A stretch of DNA of 64,000 nt. It comes from Trebonia sp963822615. GTDB taxonomy: Bacteria; Actinomycetota; Actinomycetes; Streptosporangiales; Streptosporangiaceae. The translations under genes and the position numbers were made by a program. The notes beneath the pieces are model-generated. The model saw only the letters and a list, made by a program, of their open reading frames with translations, did not search any database and had not been told where the DNA came from. This document shows, piece by piece, positions 25,943-34,832 of this stretch (position 1 is the first letter of the stretch; each line of letters starts with the position of its first letter). The stretch is taken from assembly GCA_963822615.1 (NCBI GenBank), contig CAWGIM010000015.1, positions 310,001-374,000 of the forward strand, in the 5' to 3' direction.

Positions 25943-27010
25943 ATGAAACGCCCGACGATCAGCGACATCGCGCAGCGGGCCGGGGTGACCAAGGCGGCGG
26001 TCTCCTTCGCGCTCAACGGGCAGCCGGGCGTGTCCGCCGCGACCAGGGAGCGCATCCTCGCCATCGCCGAGGAGATCGGGTTCCAGCCGAGCAGTGCCGC
26101 CCGCGCGCTGACAGCGGGCAAGGCGGGGTCATTCGGGCTGGTCATCGACCGCCCCGCGGGCACGCTGGGCATCGAGCCGTACTTCATGCAGCTGGTCTCC
26201 GGGATCCAGTCCGAGCTGGCCGGGCACCAGGTCACCCTGCAGTTCACGATGACCTCCGGCACCGACGCCGAGATCGAGCTGTACCGGCAGTGGTGGGCGC
26301 AGCGCCGGGTAGACGGCGTGTTCGTGGTCGACCTGCGGGTTGACGACCGCCGCATCCCGGCCCTTGAGCAGCTCCGGATGCCGGCCGTGGTGGTCGGCTC
26401 GCCGCGCGGGGCGGGCTCGCTCCCGGCGGTCTGGCAGGACGACCGCGCCGCGGCCGACCTGGTGGTCGGCTACCTGGCCGCGCAGGGGCACCGGCGGATC
26501 GCCCGGGTCGGCGGCCGCGCCGCCTACTGGCACTCGGTCCTGCGGCGGGACGCGTTCGCGGCGGCGGCCGCGATAGCCGGGCTGACCGCGTTCTCGGTCG
26601 AGGCCGACTACACCGCCGAGCACGGCGCCCAGGCGACGGTGGGGCTGCTGGGGGCGGCCGAGCCGCCGACCGCCATCCTCTACGACAACGACGTGATGGC
26701 GGCGGCCGGGCTGGGGGTCGCGCAGCGCCTCGGGGTCAGCGTGCCCGGCCGGGTGTCCATCGTTTCCTGGGACGACTCGGCCCTGTGCGAGCTGATGCAC
26801 CCCGCGCTGACCGCGCTGCGCCGTGACATCGCCGGGGCCGGCGCCGCCGCCGCCCGCGTTCTCCGCACGCTGGCGGCCGGCGGCCGCCCGGAAAGCGTCG
26901 CCGAGCAGGTGCCGGCCCTGCAGGTCCGGATGAGCTCGGGCCCGGCCGGCGTCCCCGCCATTGCCGAAGCCCCCGGTGCCGCCTCCCGCCGCAACCGCCT
27001 GACCGCCTGA
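25943..27010 (+). CDS. LacI-family transcriptional regulator
   Basis: A 355-residue sugar-responsive repressor. The N-terminal HTH is typical (PTISDIAQRAGVTKAAVSFALNGQPGVSAATRERI) and ends with the hinge region. A periplasmic-binding-protein-like effector domain follows (SFGLVIDRP, VDGVFVVDLRV, AILYDNDVMAAAGLGVAQRLG, VSIVSWDDSALCELMHPALTAL). ATG 25943 is preferred over an upstream GTG because GAGGGGG precedes it. It divides the glycosidase-esterase operon from the importer operon, and matching palindromes lie before all three units, so these are its likely targets. Confidence 0.93.
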   Translation: MKRPTISDIAQRAGVTKAAVSFALNGQPGVSAATRERILAIAEEIGFQPSSAARALTAGKAGSFGLVIDRPAGTLGIEPYFMQLVSGIQSELAGHQVTLQFTMTSGTDAEIELYRQWWAQRRVDGVFVVDLRVDDRRIPALEQLRMPAVVVGSPRGAGSLPAVWQDDRAAADLVVGYLAAQGHRRIARVGGRAAYWHSVLRRDAFAAAAAIAGLTAFSVEADYTAEHGAQATVGLLGAAEPPTAILYDNDVMAAAGLGVAQRLGVSVPGRVSIVSWDDSALCELMHPALTALRRDIAGAGAAAARVLRTLAAGGRPESVAEQVPALQVRMSSGPAGVPAIAEAPGAASRRNRLTA

Positions 27011-27108
27011 CCGCCTGGCCCCGCCCGACCGCCTGGCCCTCGCCTGACCGCCTGGCCTCGCCTGACCGCCTGGCCTCGCCTGACTGCCTGGCCCTGCTGG
27101 CCGCCTGA
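27005..27108. repeat. Short tandem repeat after the LacI-type gene
   Basis: Four to five imperfect copies of a roughly 19-bp unit, CTGACCGCCTGGCCTCGC and variants, begin at the stop codon region of the regulator gene. The repeats look like slippage products of the 3' end. No function is evident. Confidence 0.7.
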
Positions 27109-27119
27109 GCCCTGTTCAG

Positions 27120-27284
27120 TGCCAGATTCCCCAGGTAGCACAATTATTACGGAACTTTTTTGCAGTATGGAAATAATTTAGTGTCATAGCGCCAAATTAT
27201 TTCCACTCTGAACCACTGAACTGCGGCTACGTGACCCGAGTGGCGCTGGTGACGCTGCCCGCAGGCGTCGGCGCCCGCCTAACT
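27120..27284. repeat. Dispersed AT-rich intergenic repeat, copy 2
   Basis: Counterpart of 8658-8822 in the same orientation. Here the internal inverted repeat is longer and perfect: GGAAATAATTT (27169-27179) with AAATTATTTCC (27194-27204). It lies in the 605-base gap between the LacI-type gene and the importer. That gap also holds the tandem repeat before it and the operator at 27398; the remainder shows nothing clear. Confidence 0.85.
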
Positions 27285-27397
27285 CAGTGGCATTGCGCGC
27301 TTGCCCGCCCGGTACGGCCTCCGCGGCGGCCGAAACCTGATCGCGATATGAGCGATATCTGCCTGGCTCTTTACGTGGATGCCGCTTTGGGTTAACA

Positions 27398-27411
27398 CTT
27401 AACCGGTATAG
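27398..27411. promoter_or_regulatory. LacI-type operator, copy 3 (importer operon)
   Basis: CTTAACCGGTATAG lies 204 nt before the binding-protein gene and overlaps a possible -10 box (TATAGC, 27408-27413). It matches the core of the sites at 25757 and 25896. Confidence 0.75.
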
Positions 27412-27615
27412 CCACCGGTTGCCGGCGGCGCCGGAGCGGCGTGATCACTCACCCGGGCCGGCGGCGCCGCACCCGGACCAGACCACCCCAGGGAAAGGCT
27501 GCCGCGGGGGCGTTTGACGCGCGAGTTCTCGACTGCCGTCAGCTACCCACGTCGCTCGTCGGCGGCACCTGCCCTGAGGTCATCGCAGGACTTGCTAGTG
27601 AGGAGGTAGGAGCAG

Positions 27616-29427
27616 GTGAGACCTACAACAGGGATGACAACCGGGAAAACGGGGAGGCGCTGGCGTTACGCCGCCGCCGCCGTCGTTGGCGTGGCGACGC
27701 TCGTCGTCGCCAGCGCCTGCAGCAACAGCCCGTCGAGCAGCAGTGGCACGTCACCGTCGGCATCGGGGTCGGCCGCGGCCTCGGGCGCGGCCGGCAGCGG
27801 CGCGACCCTCAGCTTCCCGCGGAACGAGACGCTGTACACCAGCGGCACCGCCTACGGGCCGCCGGTTAACTGGAACCCGCTCGACACCGGCGCGTACGCG
27901 ACCGGCACCCAGGGGCTGATCTACGAGCCGCTTTACCTGTACGACCCGATCAAGGGCAGCTACGACTCGTGGCTGGCGACTGGCAGCGAGGCGGCCGGCT
28001 GGCACGGCTCCAGCTACGTCATCAACGTCAGGTCCGGCGTCAAGTGGAGTGACGGCCAGCCGCTGACCGGCGCCGACGTCGCCTACTCGATCAACCTGGC
28101 GCGCACCAACGCGGCCGACCCGTACTCGGCCAACGTGGCCACCGTCGCCAGCGCGACCGCCTCGGGGAACACGGTCACCGTCACCTTCAAGGGCACCCCC
28201 GGTTACACCGAGTTCACCGACTACCTGTGGAAGGCGCCGGTCCTGCCGCAGCACATCTGGTCGAAGCTGTCGCCCAGCCAGATCGCGACCGACGCCAACA
28301 CCCACCCGGTCGGCACCGGCCCGATGACGCTGGACACCGCCAACACCCAGGAAGTCGCTTACCAGACCAGCCCCGGCTGGTGGGCGACGGCTGCGCTCGG
28401 CCTCTCGTTCAAGTTCAAGTACCTGGTCGACGTGGTCAACAGCTCTAACAGCCAGGAACTCGGCCAGCTCAACGCGGGCAACATCGACTGGTCCAACAAC
28501 TACCTGCCCGGCATCAACATGCTGGCCAGCGCGCAGCAGGGCAACGGCGGCTACTCGCTCAAGTTCTACTACGACAAGACCCCGTACATGCTGTCAGGCA
28601 ACACGGTGTGGCTCGAGCCGAACACCACCAAGGCGCCGATGAACAACGTCAGCTTCCGCCGGGCGCTCGCCTACGCGCTCAACCCGCAGGCGATCGCGCA
28701 GGCGGTCTACGGCGGCATCGCCGCTCCTGCCAGCCCGACCGGGCTGCTGCCCACGCTGAAGAGCGCCGGCTTCGTCAACGCGTCGGTGGAGCAGCAGTAC
28801 GGCGCGAGCTACGACCCGGCCAAGGCCAAGCAGCTGCTCGCCCAGTCGGGCTACAACGGGCGGACCCTCACCCTCGAGGCGCCGCAGGGCTGGTCCGACT
28901 GGAACACCGCGCAGCAGGTGATCGAGCAGGAGCTGGCCGCGGTCGGCATCAAGGTCCAGGTCACCATGCCCTCGTCGAATCAGCGGACCGCTGACCTGAC
29001 CAACGGCAGCTACGACCTGGCGCTGGACAACAACGCGGGCCTCGACTCGACCCCGTGGTCCTACTTCCAGCGGGTGTACCAGCTGCCGATCTCCAAGCAG
29101 CAGTCAGCCCAGCTCAACTGGGAGCGGTTCAGCTCGCCGACCGACTGGAGCCTGGTGCAGCAGGCGGCGAGCACGCCGCCGACCGACACCGCCAAGCTGA
29201 ACCAGGTCTACTCCTCGCTGGAGAAGGACTTCCTGCAGCAGCAGCCGGAGATCCCGCTCTGGTACAACGGCGTCTGGTTCCAGGGCAACACCCAGTACTG
29301 GTCCAACTACCCGTCAAGCTCGGGCAGTGACCAGTACATCCCGGCCATGTGGAACAACTACATCGGCTCGATGACCACCGTCCTCGGCCTTGCCCAGCTC
29401 ACGCCGACGCCGAAGACGTCGAGCTGA
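27616..29427 (+). CDS. ABC importer substrate-binding lipoprotein (family 5)
   Basis: A 603-residue SBP_bac_5 lipoprotein. The signal peptide (residues 1-35, RRWRYAAAAVVGVATLVVASAC) ends in a lipobox Cys, followed by a Ser/Ala-rich linker. The mature domain has the family features EPLYLYDPIKGSYDSWLA, VRSGVKWSDGQPLTGADVAYS, FRRALAYALNPQAIAQAVYGG and QQPEIPLWYNGVWF. The gene starts at GTG 27616 with AGGAGG at 27601-27606. Family 5 includes peptide binders and oligosaccharide binders; its link to a glycosidase, an esterase and a LacI regulator favours an oligosaccharide. First gene of a five-gene transport operon. Confidence 0.93.
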   Translation: MRPTTGMTTGKTGRRWRYAAAAVVGVATLVVASACSNSPSSSSGTSPSASGSAAASGAAGSGATLSFPRNETLYTSGTAYGPPVNWNPLDTGAYATGTQGLIYEPLYLYDPIKGSYDSWLATGSEAAGWHGSSYVINVRSGVKWSDGQPLTGADVAYSINLARTNAADPYSANVATVASATASGNTVTVTFKGTPGYTEFTDYLWKAPVLPQHIWSKLSPSQIATDANTHPVGTGPMTLDTANTQEVAYQTSPGWWATAALGLSFKFKYLVDVVNSSNSQELGQLNAGNIDWSNNYLPGINMLASAQQGNGGYSLKFYYDKTPYMLSGNTVWLEPNTTKAPMNNVSFRRALAYALNPQAIAQAVYGGIAAPASPTGLLPTLKSAGFVNASVEQQYGASYDPAKAKQLLAQSGYNGRTLTLEAPQGWSDWNTAQQVIEQELAAVGIKVQVTMPSSNQRTADLTNGSYDLALDNNAGLDSTPWSYFQRVYQLPISKQQSAQLNWERFSSPTDWSLVQQAASTPPTDTAKLNQVYSSLEKDFLQQQPEIPLWYNGVWFQGNTQYWSNYPSSSGSDQYIPAMWNNYIGSMTTVLGLAQLTPTPKTSS

Positions 29428-29549
29428 CCGGCAGCCAGCCGTCGATCGAAATTCTCACTAGCGGTCCTGGCCGCACCCCCGTTCCCCGGCCCAGCGGGCC
29501 CGGGGAACGGGGGCGCGGCGGCCGCTGACCCAGATCCGGGAGCCTGCCC

Positions 29550-30545
29550 GTGGGGCGCTATCTGACCAGGAAACTCATTACCTACGTGCTGGCGTTCTTC
29601 GTCGGCGTGACCATCGACTGGGGCATTCCCCACCTCATGCCGGGTGACCCCATCCAGGGGCTGATCGCCCGGTTCAACGTCGGCAGCTCGGCCGCCTACG
29701 CGGCGCTCTACGCGAACTTCGCCAAGGCGTTCGGCCTCAGCGTGCCGCTCTGGCAGCAGTACCTGAACTTCTGGAAGGGCGTGCTGACCGGCGACATGGG
29801 CGCCAGCATCTACGCTCCCGGCGCGTCGGTTACCTCGCTCGTGTTCAGCGCGATGCCGTACACGCTGGCGCTGCTGGTCCCGGCCACGCTGCTGTCCTAC
29901 AGCCTGGGCAACCGGCTGGGCGCGGCCGCGGCCCGCCGCAAGGTCCTCGACAACAGCGTCCTGCCGTTCGGCTACGTGCTGCAGGCCATTCCCTACCCGT
30001 GGCTCGCGCTGGTGGTTCCCTACCTGTTCGGCAGCGTATGGCACCTGTTCCCGACCGCCTACGGTTACGACCAGGGACTGGTCCCGACCTTCGACTGGAC
30101 GTTCATCGCCTCGCTGCTCGATCACTGGTTCCTGCCGTTCCTGACCGTCTTCATCGTCAGCCTCGGCGGCTGGGCGATCGGCATGCGCAACCTGGTCATC
30201 TACGAGCTGGAGAACGACTCCTCCCGGTACCTGCGCGCGCTCGGCGCGAGCGAGCGGGTGGTCCGCGGCTACGCCTACCGGAACGCGTCGCTGCCCCAGC
30301 TCTCCGGCCTCGCGCTGCAGCTCGGGGTGGTCATCGGCGGCAACATCGTCACCGAGATCGCGTTCAGCTACCCCGGCCTCGGCAACCTGATCTTCAAGGC
30401 GATCAGCAACCAGGACTACTTCCTGCTGCAGGGCATCTTCATCTTCATCGTCCTCGGCGTGCTGATCGCGAACTTCATCATCGACCTGGTGTTCATCTCG
30501 GTCGACCCGCGGACCCGGCTGAGCATGCAGGGAGCGGCAGCGTGA
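29550..30545 (+). CDS. ABC importer permease, DppB/OppB type
   Basis: A 331-residue inner membrane permease. It has the family N-terminus (GRYLTRKLITYVLAFFVGVTIDWGIPHLMPGDP) and the EAA-loop equivalent DSSRYLRALGASERVVRGYAYRNASLPQ, which contacts the ATPases. The C-terminal FSYPGLGNLIFKAISNQDYFLLQG segment is typical. GTG 29550; its TGA overlaps the GTG of the next permease, so the two are translationally coupled. Confidence 0.93.
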   Translation: MGRYLTRKLITYVLAFFVGVTIDWGIPHLMPGDPIQGLIARFNVGSSAAYAALYANFAKAFGLSVPLWQQYLNFWKGVLTGDMGASIYAPGASVTSLVFSAMPYTLALLVPATLLSYSLGNRLGAAAARRKVLDNSVLPFGYVLQAIPYPWLALVVPYLFGSVWHLFPTAYGYDQGLVPTFDWTFIASLLDHWFLPFLTVFIVSLGGWAIGMRNLVIYELENDSSRYLRALGASERVVRGYAYRNASLPQLSGLALQLGVVIGGNIVTEIAFSYPGLGNLIFKAISNQDYFLLQGIFIFIVLGVLIANFIIDLVFISVDPRTRLSMQGAAA

Positions 30546-31471
30546 GCGAGTACGTCAGCGAGGCGCCGGCCCCCGGGATCGCCGCCACCGGCCTGCCGGC
30601 CGGCCCGGCCACCGGCGGGGCACTACCGCGGCGCAACGACTTCCTCTACTACGGCCTGCGGAACAAGAAGCTGGTCGGCGGCCTCGGGGTCGAGCTGGTG
30701 CTGGTCCTGGTGGCGATCATCGGGCCGTTTCTGGCCAAGTACCCGCCGCTGCAGATCACCCCCTTCCCGCTGCAGCATCCAGGCAGCCGGTTCTGGCTCG
30801 GCACCGACATCACCGGCTACGACCTGTACTCGCAGCTCACCAACGGGCTGCGGGAGTCCTACCTGGTGGGCGCGCTCGGCGCCGGGTGCGCGGCGCTGCT
30901 CGGCATGGCGCTCGGGTTCATCGCGGGCTGGCGCGGCGGGCTACTCGACGAGCTGCTGCAGCTGTTCACCAACATCATCGTGATGATGCCGAGCCTGGTG
31001 CTGCTGGTCGTCATCGGCTCGTACCTGTCGTCCAAGAGCATCCTGTTCGAGGGCGTGTTCATCGGACTGACGACCTGGCCGTGGGTGGCCCGGGCGGTCC
31101 GGGCGCAGACGTTCTCGCTGCGCGGCCGGGAGTACGTCGACCTCGCCCGGCTGTCGGGCAAGCGCCCGGTGTCGATCATCCTGCGGGAGATCGCCCCGAA
31201 CATGGCGTCCTACCTGTTCCTGGTCGTCATCCTGCTGTTCGGCAGCTCCATGCTGCTGGCCGCGAGCTATGACTTCCTCGGCCTTGGCCCGACCGACGTC
31301 GCCTCGCTGGGCTGGACGATGAACCAGGCGCAGGCCAACGCCGCGCTCAACTACCACCTGTGGTGGTGGTTCATCCCGCCGGGGGCGGTGCTCACCTTGA
31401 TGGTGGCCGCGCTGCTGATCGCCAACGTCGGCCTCGACGAGGCCTTCAACCCCAAGCTGAGGGACCAATGA
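30542..31471 (+). CDS. ABC importer permease, DppC/OppC type
   Basis: A 309-residue partner permease. The start GTG 30542 overlaps the previous stop as GTGA; a longer open frame upstream runs out of phase through the first permease and is not real. Features include HPGSRFWLGTDITGYDLYSQL, the coupling loop LRGREYVDLARLSGKRPVSIILREIAPNM and several membrane segments. It ends with TGA overlapping the ATG of the first ATPase. Confidence 0.93.
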   Translation: MSEYVSEAPAPGIAATGLPAGPATGGALPRRNDFLYYGLRNKKLVGGLGVELVLVLVAIIGPFLAKYPPLQITPFPLQHPGSRFWLGTDITGYDLYSQLTNGLRESYLVGALGAGCAALLGMALGFIAGWRGGLLDELLQLFTNIIVMMPSLVLLVVIGSYLSSKSILFEGVFIGLTTWPWVARAVRAQTFSLRGREYVDLARLSGKRPVSIILREIAPNMASYLFLVVILLFGSSMLLAASYDFLGLGPTDVASLGWTMNQAQANAALNYHLWWWFIPPGAVLTLMVAALLIANVGLDEAFNPKLRDQ

Positions 31472-32514
31472 GCGTTACCGTGGAGAACCTTTCGGTGGCC
31501 TACCGCAGCCGCCGGGGCGACGTGACCGCGGTCGACAGCGTCAGCTTCTCGCTGGCCGACGGGGAGATCATGGGCCTGGCGGGCGAGTCCGGCAGCGGCA
31601 AGTCCACCCTCGGCAACGCGCTGGTCTACCTGGACCCGCGGATGCGGGCGGCCGGCGGCAAGGTCTGCGTGGACGACCGGGACCTGCCGATCGCGGACAA
31701 CGGTGCCATGCGCCGCCGCCGGATGACCGAGGTGTCGCTGGTCCCGCAGTACGCGATGTCCGCGCTCACCCCGACCAGGAAGATCGGCAAGATCATCAAC
31801 GACCTGCTCAGGTCGCACCGGGTGGCCGACCGGGCGGCGGTCCGGCTGGAGCTGCGGCGCCGCCTGGAGCTGATCGGCCTGGGCGAGGACGTGCTCGACA
31901 AGTACGCCTTCGAGCTGTCCGGCGGGATGCGGCAGCGGGTCACCATCATCATGTCCACCCTGCTCAACCCCTCCCTGCTCATCGCCGACGAGGTGACCTC
32001 GGCGCTCGATGTCTCCACCCAGCGCGCGGTGGGGGAGATGCTGCTCGAGTTCCGCGACCGCGGCTACGTCAAGTCGGTCATCGCCATCACCCACGACCTG
32101 TCGATCCTGGCGCAGGTGGCCGACTCCATCGCGATCATGTACGCGGGGCGGCTGGCCGAGCGGGCGGCGACCGGCTCGCTGGTGGACAGTCCGCTGCACC
32201 CTTACACGCAGGCGCTGCTGGCGTCGCTGCCGGAGGTGGGGGTGCGGCACGACCAGGTGACACTGGCCGGGATACCCGGCCGCCCGCCGTCGCTGGCGAA
32301 CCCGCCGGCCGGCTGCCGGTTCCGTGACCGCTGCCCGTTCGCGTTCGACAAGTGCGCCAAGACCCCGCCGTTCGAAGAGGTGAGGCCGGGGCACCTGGTC
32401 GCCTGCTGGAAGGTGAGCGCTGACCACTCGGTGACCGCGTCCCCGCTGGCGGAGCACCGGGAGACGGCGGACGCGGTAACCGGCCCGGCCCTTTCCGCTG
32501 AGGAGCAGGCATGA
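31468..32514 (+). CDS. ABC importer ATPase, DppD/OppD type
   Basis: A 348-residue ATPase with Walker A GESGSGKST, signature LSGGMRQRVTI, Walker B LLIADEVTSALD and the H-loop ITHD. The C-terminal oligopeptide/dipeptide-type extension contains the cysteine cluster GCRFRDRCPFAFDKCAKTPP, which in relatives can hold an iron-sulfur centre. ATG 31468 overlaps the permease stop (ATGA), and its own stop overlaps the next ATG. Confidence 0.93.
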   Translation: MSVTVENLSVAYRSRRGDVTAVDSVSFSLADGEIMGLAGESGSGKSTLGNALVYLDPRMRAAGGKVCVDDRDLPIADNGAMRRRRMTEVSLVPQYAMSALTPTRKIGKIINDLLRSHRVADRAAVRLELRRRLELIGLGEDVLDKYAFELSGGMRQRVTIIMSTLLNPSLLIADEVTSALDVSTQRAVGEMLLEFRDRGYVKSVIAITHDLSILAQVADSIAIMYAGRLAERAATGSLVDSPLHPYTQALLASLPEVGVRHDQVTLAGIPGRPPSLANPPAGCRFRDRCPFAFDKCAKTPPFEEVRPGHLVACWKVSADHSVTASPLAEHRETADAVTGPALSAEEQA

Positions 32515-33569
32515 CGACGGTCAAGCTCGACCAGGTCTCCAAGCTGTACCGGGCGGCTTCCCGGGCCGGCGGACTTACCCCCGCCCTGCGCAAGGTCAGC
32601 TTCGAGCTGCCCCCGGGCGAGGTGATCTCGCTGATCGGCGAGTCGGGCAGCGGCAAGACCACGATCGGCAAGGTGCTGCTGCGGCTGACCAAGCCGACCT
32701 CGGGCACGGTGACCTTCGACGGAACCGATATCACGACCTACTCCGGCCGCGGGCTGCGCGAGTACTACCGGCACGTTCAGGGGGTGTTCCAGGACCCCTT
32801 CAGCTCCTACAACCCGATCTACCGGGCCGACCGGGTGTACGACCTGGTGCGCGAGTCCTACTTCCCGAAGGTCGGCGCCCGGGAGTGGGCCGCGCGGGTG
32901 GACCAGGCGCTGGACGCGGTCGCGCTGAACCCGGGCGACGTGCTCGGCAAGTACCCGCACCAGCTGTCCGGCGGCCAGCAGCAGCGGCTGCTCATCGCCC
33001 GTGCCCTGCTGCTCGACGTCAAGGTGCTGGTAGCCGACGAGATCATCTCCATGCTGGACGCGTCCACCCGCGTGGACGTGCTGAACCTGCTGGTCAAGCT
33101 GAAGCGGCAGGGCCTGGCGGTGCTGTTCATCACCCATGACCTGTCGCTCGGCAACTACGTGTCCGACCAGACCATCCTGCTCCGGCACGGCGCGATCGTG
33201 GAGATGGGCGCGACCGAGAAGGTCTTCGGCAACCCGCAGCACGAGTACACCAAGATGCTGCTGTCGGCCGTGCCCGAGCTGCACCGGAAGTGGCAGCACT
33301 CGCCGCTCGGCCCGGTGCCGGTCGCGGCCGGGGCGGCGCTGCCCGCCGCGGCTGACGGTGCCGTCGGCGGCACCGCGGCGGCCACGCTCACCCGGGCCAG
33401 CCTGCTGGACGAGCTGACGCACGCGGAGCAGGTGGTCAAGCGCGACCTGCGCGCCGTCTTCGGTGCCCGGCGGGCGGCGGCCAGCGGACGGTCCCAGGTC
33501 GCGGTGGCCCTGGAGCCCCCGGTGCTGCGTGAGTTCGAGCCCGGCCACCTGGTAGCCGACCCGGAGTGA
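32511..33569 (+). CDS. ABC importer ATPase, DppF/OppF type
   Basis: A 352-residue ATPase pairing with the previous one. Walker A GESGSGKTT, signature LSGGQQQRLLIARAL, Walker B VLVADEIISMLDAS and H-loop ITHD are intact. The C-terminal about 90 residues are an Ala-rich extension ending LREFEPGHLVADPE that relatives share in part. Last gene of the operon; a strong hairpin terminator follows 28 nt after the stop. Confidence 0.93.
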   Translation: MTTVKLDQVSKLYRAASRAGGLTPALRKVSFELPPGEVISLIGESGSGKTTIGKVLLRLTKPTSGTVTFDGTDITTYSGRGLREYYRHVQGVFQDPFSSYNPIYRADRVYDLVRESYFPKVGAREWAARVDQALDAVALNPGDVLGKYPHQLSGGQQQRLLIARALLLDVKVLVADEIISMLDASTRVDVLNLLVKLKRQGLAVLFITHDLSLGNYVSDQTILLRHGAIVEMGATEKVFGNPQHEYTKMLLSAVPELHRKWQHSPLGPVPVAAGAALPAAADGAVGGTAAATLTRASLLDELTHAEQVVKRDLRAVFGARRAAASGRSQVAVALEPPVLREFEPGHLVADPE

Positions 33570-33597
33570 GCCGGCCGGAGCGAACTGCCCGGAAAAG

Positions 33598-33639
33598 CGA
33601 AGACGGCCCTGGATGCTTGCTAGCACCGGGCCGTCTTCG
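33598..33639. terminator. Bidirectional hairpin terminator
   Basis: CGAAGACGGCCC (33598-33609) and GGGCCGTCTTCG (33628-33639) form a perfect 12-bp stem. It would stop the importer operon from the left and the tRNA-Gln transcript from the right. Confidence 0.8.
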
Positions 33640-33646
33640 TCTATCG

Positions 33647-33718
33647 CTGGGGTACCAGGACTCGAACCTAGACTAACAGAGCCAGAATCTGCCGGGCTGC
33701 CAATTACCCCATACCCCA
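33647..33718 (-). tRNA. tRNA-Gln (anticodon CTG)
   Basis: Read on the minus strand, the 72-nt sequence begins TGGGGTA and ends TACCCCA plus discriminator G. The anticodon arm is CAGA-TTCTGGC-TCTG, giving anticodon CTG, and the T arm contains GGTTCGAGTCC. The U1-A72 pair is usual for tRNA-Gln. No CCA is encoded. The 3' end faces the importer operon, away from the accessory island. Confidence 0.93.
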
Positions 33719-34083
33719 ATGGCAACGCGAGCCGGTGATCCCGTGGTTAACGGGCTTCCGTACCGCGCCGCTGTAGTGTATCGAATCCCACGCCCCAGAG
33801 CGAACGGAACCCTGCCTCCGTTAGATCCGCGCACGCTGCGTCCGTAGCCGACGCGGTGAGCTCTGCGCCCGAGGAACCGGGTTCGGGCTGATCTCCTGCG
33901 ATGCGGCCGAGCGGTCGACCACCATCCTGGCCGGCCGCCGAGTTGGGGCCGAGGCTCCAGCTCATGCCAGGCCGCCACACTCGGCCTTCCTTCGCGCGAC
34001 ACGCAGCCGCGCTGGTGCCGTAGCAGGTCACATTCGCCCGGCTGGGTCTTTCCCGCAGTCGCTGATCCGCTCGGACTGAGGCG
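33719..34083. other. Gene-free stretch between tRNA-Gln and the first IS630 remnant
   Basis: About 365 bases with open frames only on the minus strand and no recognisable protein family. I see no promoter or hairpin of note. It may be the left edge of the accessory island. Confidence 0.4.
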
Positions 34084-34802
34084 GTGGCTGAACGTGTGCG
34101 GGTGCGTGAGATCGACGATGACGAGGGGCAGCGGCTGGTGCGGGTCGTCCGCCGGGGCTTCGGGTCGGTGTTGACCTGGCGGCGGGCGCAGATGGTGTTG
34201 GTGTCCGCGCAGGGCATGGGCGTCCCCGCGATCGCCAAAGTGGCCTTCACCAGCGAAGACCGGGTCCGCGACGTGATCCGGAACTTCAATGCCGACGGGT
34301 TCGGCTCCCTCTACCCGAAATACAAGGGCGGCCGACCGCCGAAGTTCACCCCTGCCGCAGCGGCGGGAGGTTAAGAAGATCGCCAAGGCCAAGCCGGCTG
34401 AGTACGACCTGCCGTCTTCCACCTGGAGCCTGGCCAAGCTGGCCGATTTCCTGGTGGCCGAGGGGGTGGCCGACGACATCAGCCACGAGGGCCTGCGGGT
34501 CGTGCTCCGCGAGGAGGGCGTCACCTTTCATCGGCTGAAAATTTGGAAGGCCTCCCAGGACCCGCAGTACGCGGCGAAGAAGGCGCGGGCGGAGCACCTA
34601 TACGCAATCGCCGCGGGAGACCGTCCCGCAGGCCGGCGACCCGGAGATCGTCTTCTGCGTTGACGAGTTCGGGCCACTCGGCCTACAGCCGCGCCCGGGA
34701 CGGCAGCGGGCCGCGGTCAGCGGCAAGCACAAGGTAACCCCTGGGCGAGAGTGTAAGTTCATCAGCTTGGCCCACCCGCCCACAGCCGCACCGGCGTCTT
34801 AG
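34084..34802 (+). pseudogene. Decayed IS630-family transposase, copy A
   Basis: Pieces of one transposase lie in successive frames. From 34084: ERVRVREIDDDEGQRLVRVV, then RAQMVLVSAQGMGVPAIAKV and FGSLYPKYKGGRPPKF (HTH part). From about 34370: REVKKIAKAKPAEYDLPSS and GLRVVLREEGVTFHRLK. From about 34630: DPEIVFCVDEFGPLGLQPRPG, the first catalytic Asp region. The sequence ends with no second or third catalytic acidic residue. At least two frame changes and a truncated 3' end make it non-functional. It marks the left side of the kinase-NACHT region. Confidence 0.8.
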
Positions 34803-34832
34803 AAACCGGGGCCAACATTCCCGGCCGCGGCA

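Noticed and set aside
27005..27108. CRISPR-like array
   Set aside because: The roughly 19-bp units are directly adjacent with no spacers and degenerate quickly; it is a simple tandem repeat.
33647..33718. tRNA-Gln as the attachment site of the kinase-NACHT island
   Set aside because: The island lies on the 5' side of the tRNA, no repeat of the tRNA 3' end is seen at the far side, and there is no integrase gene.
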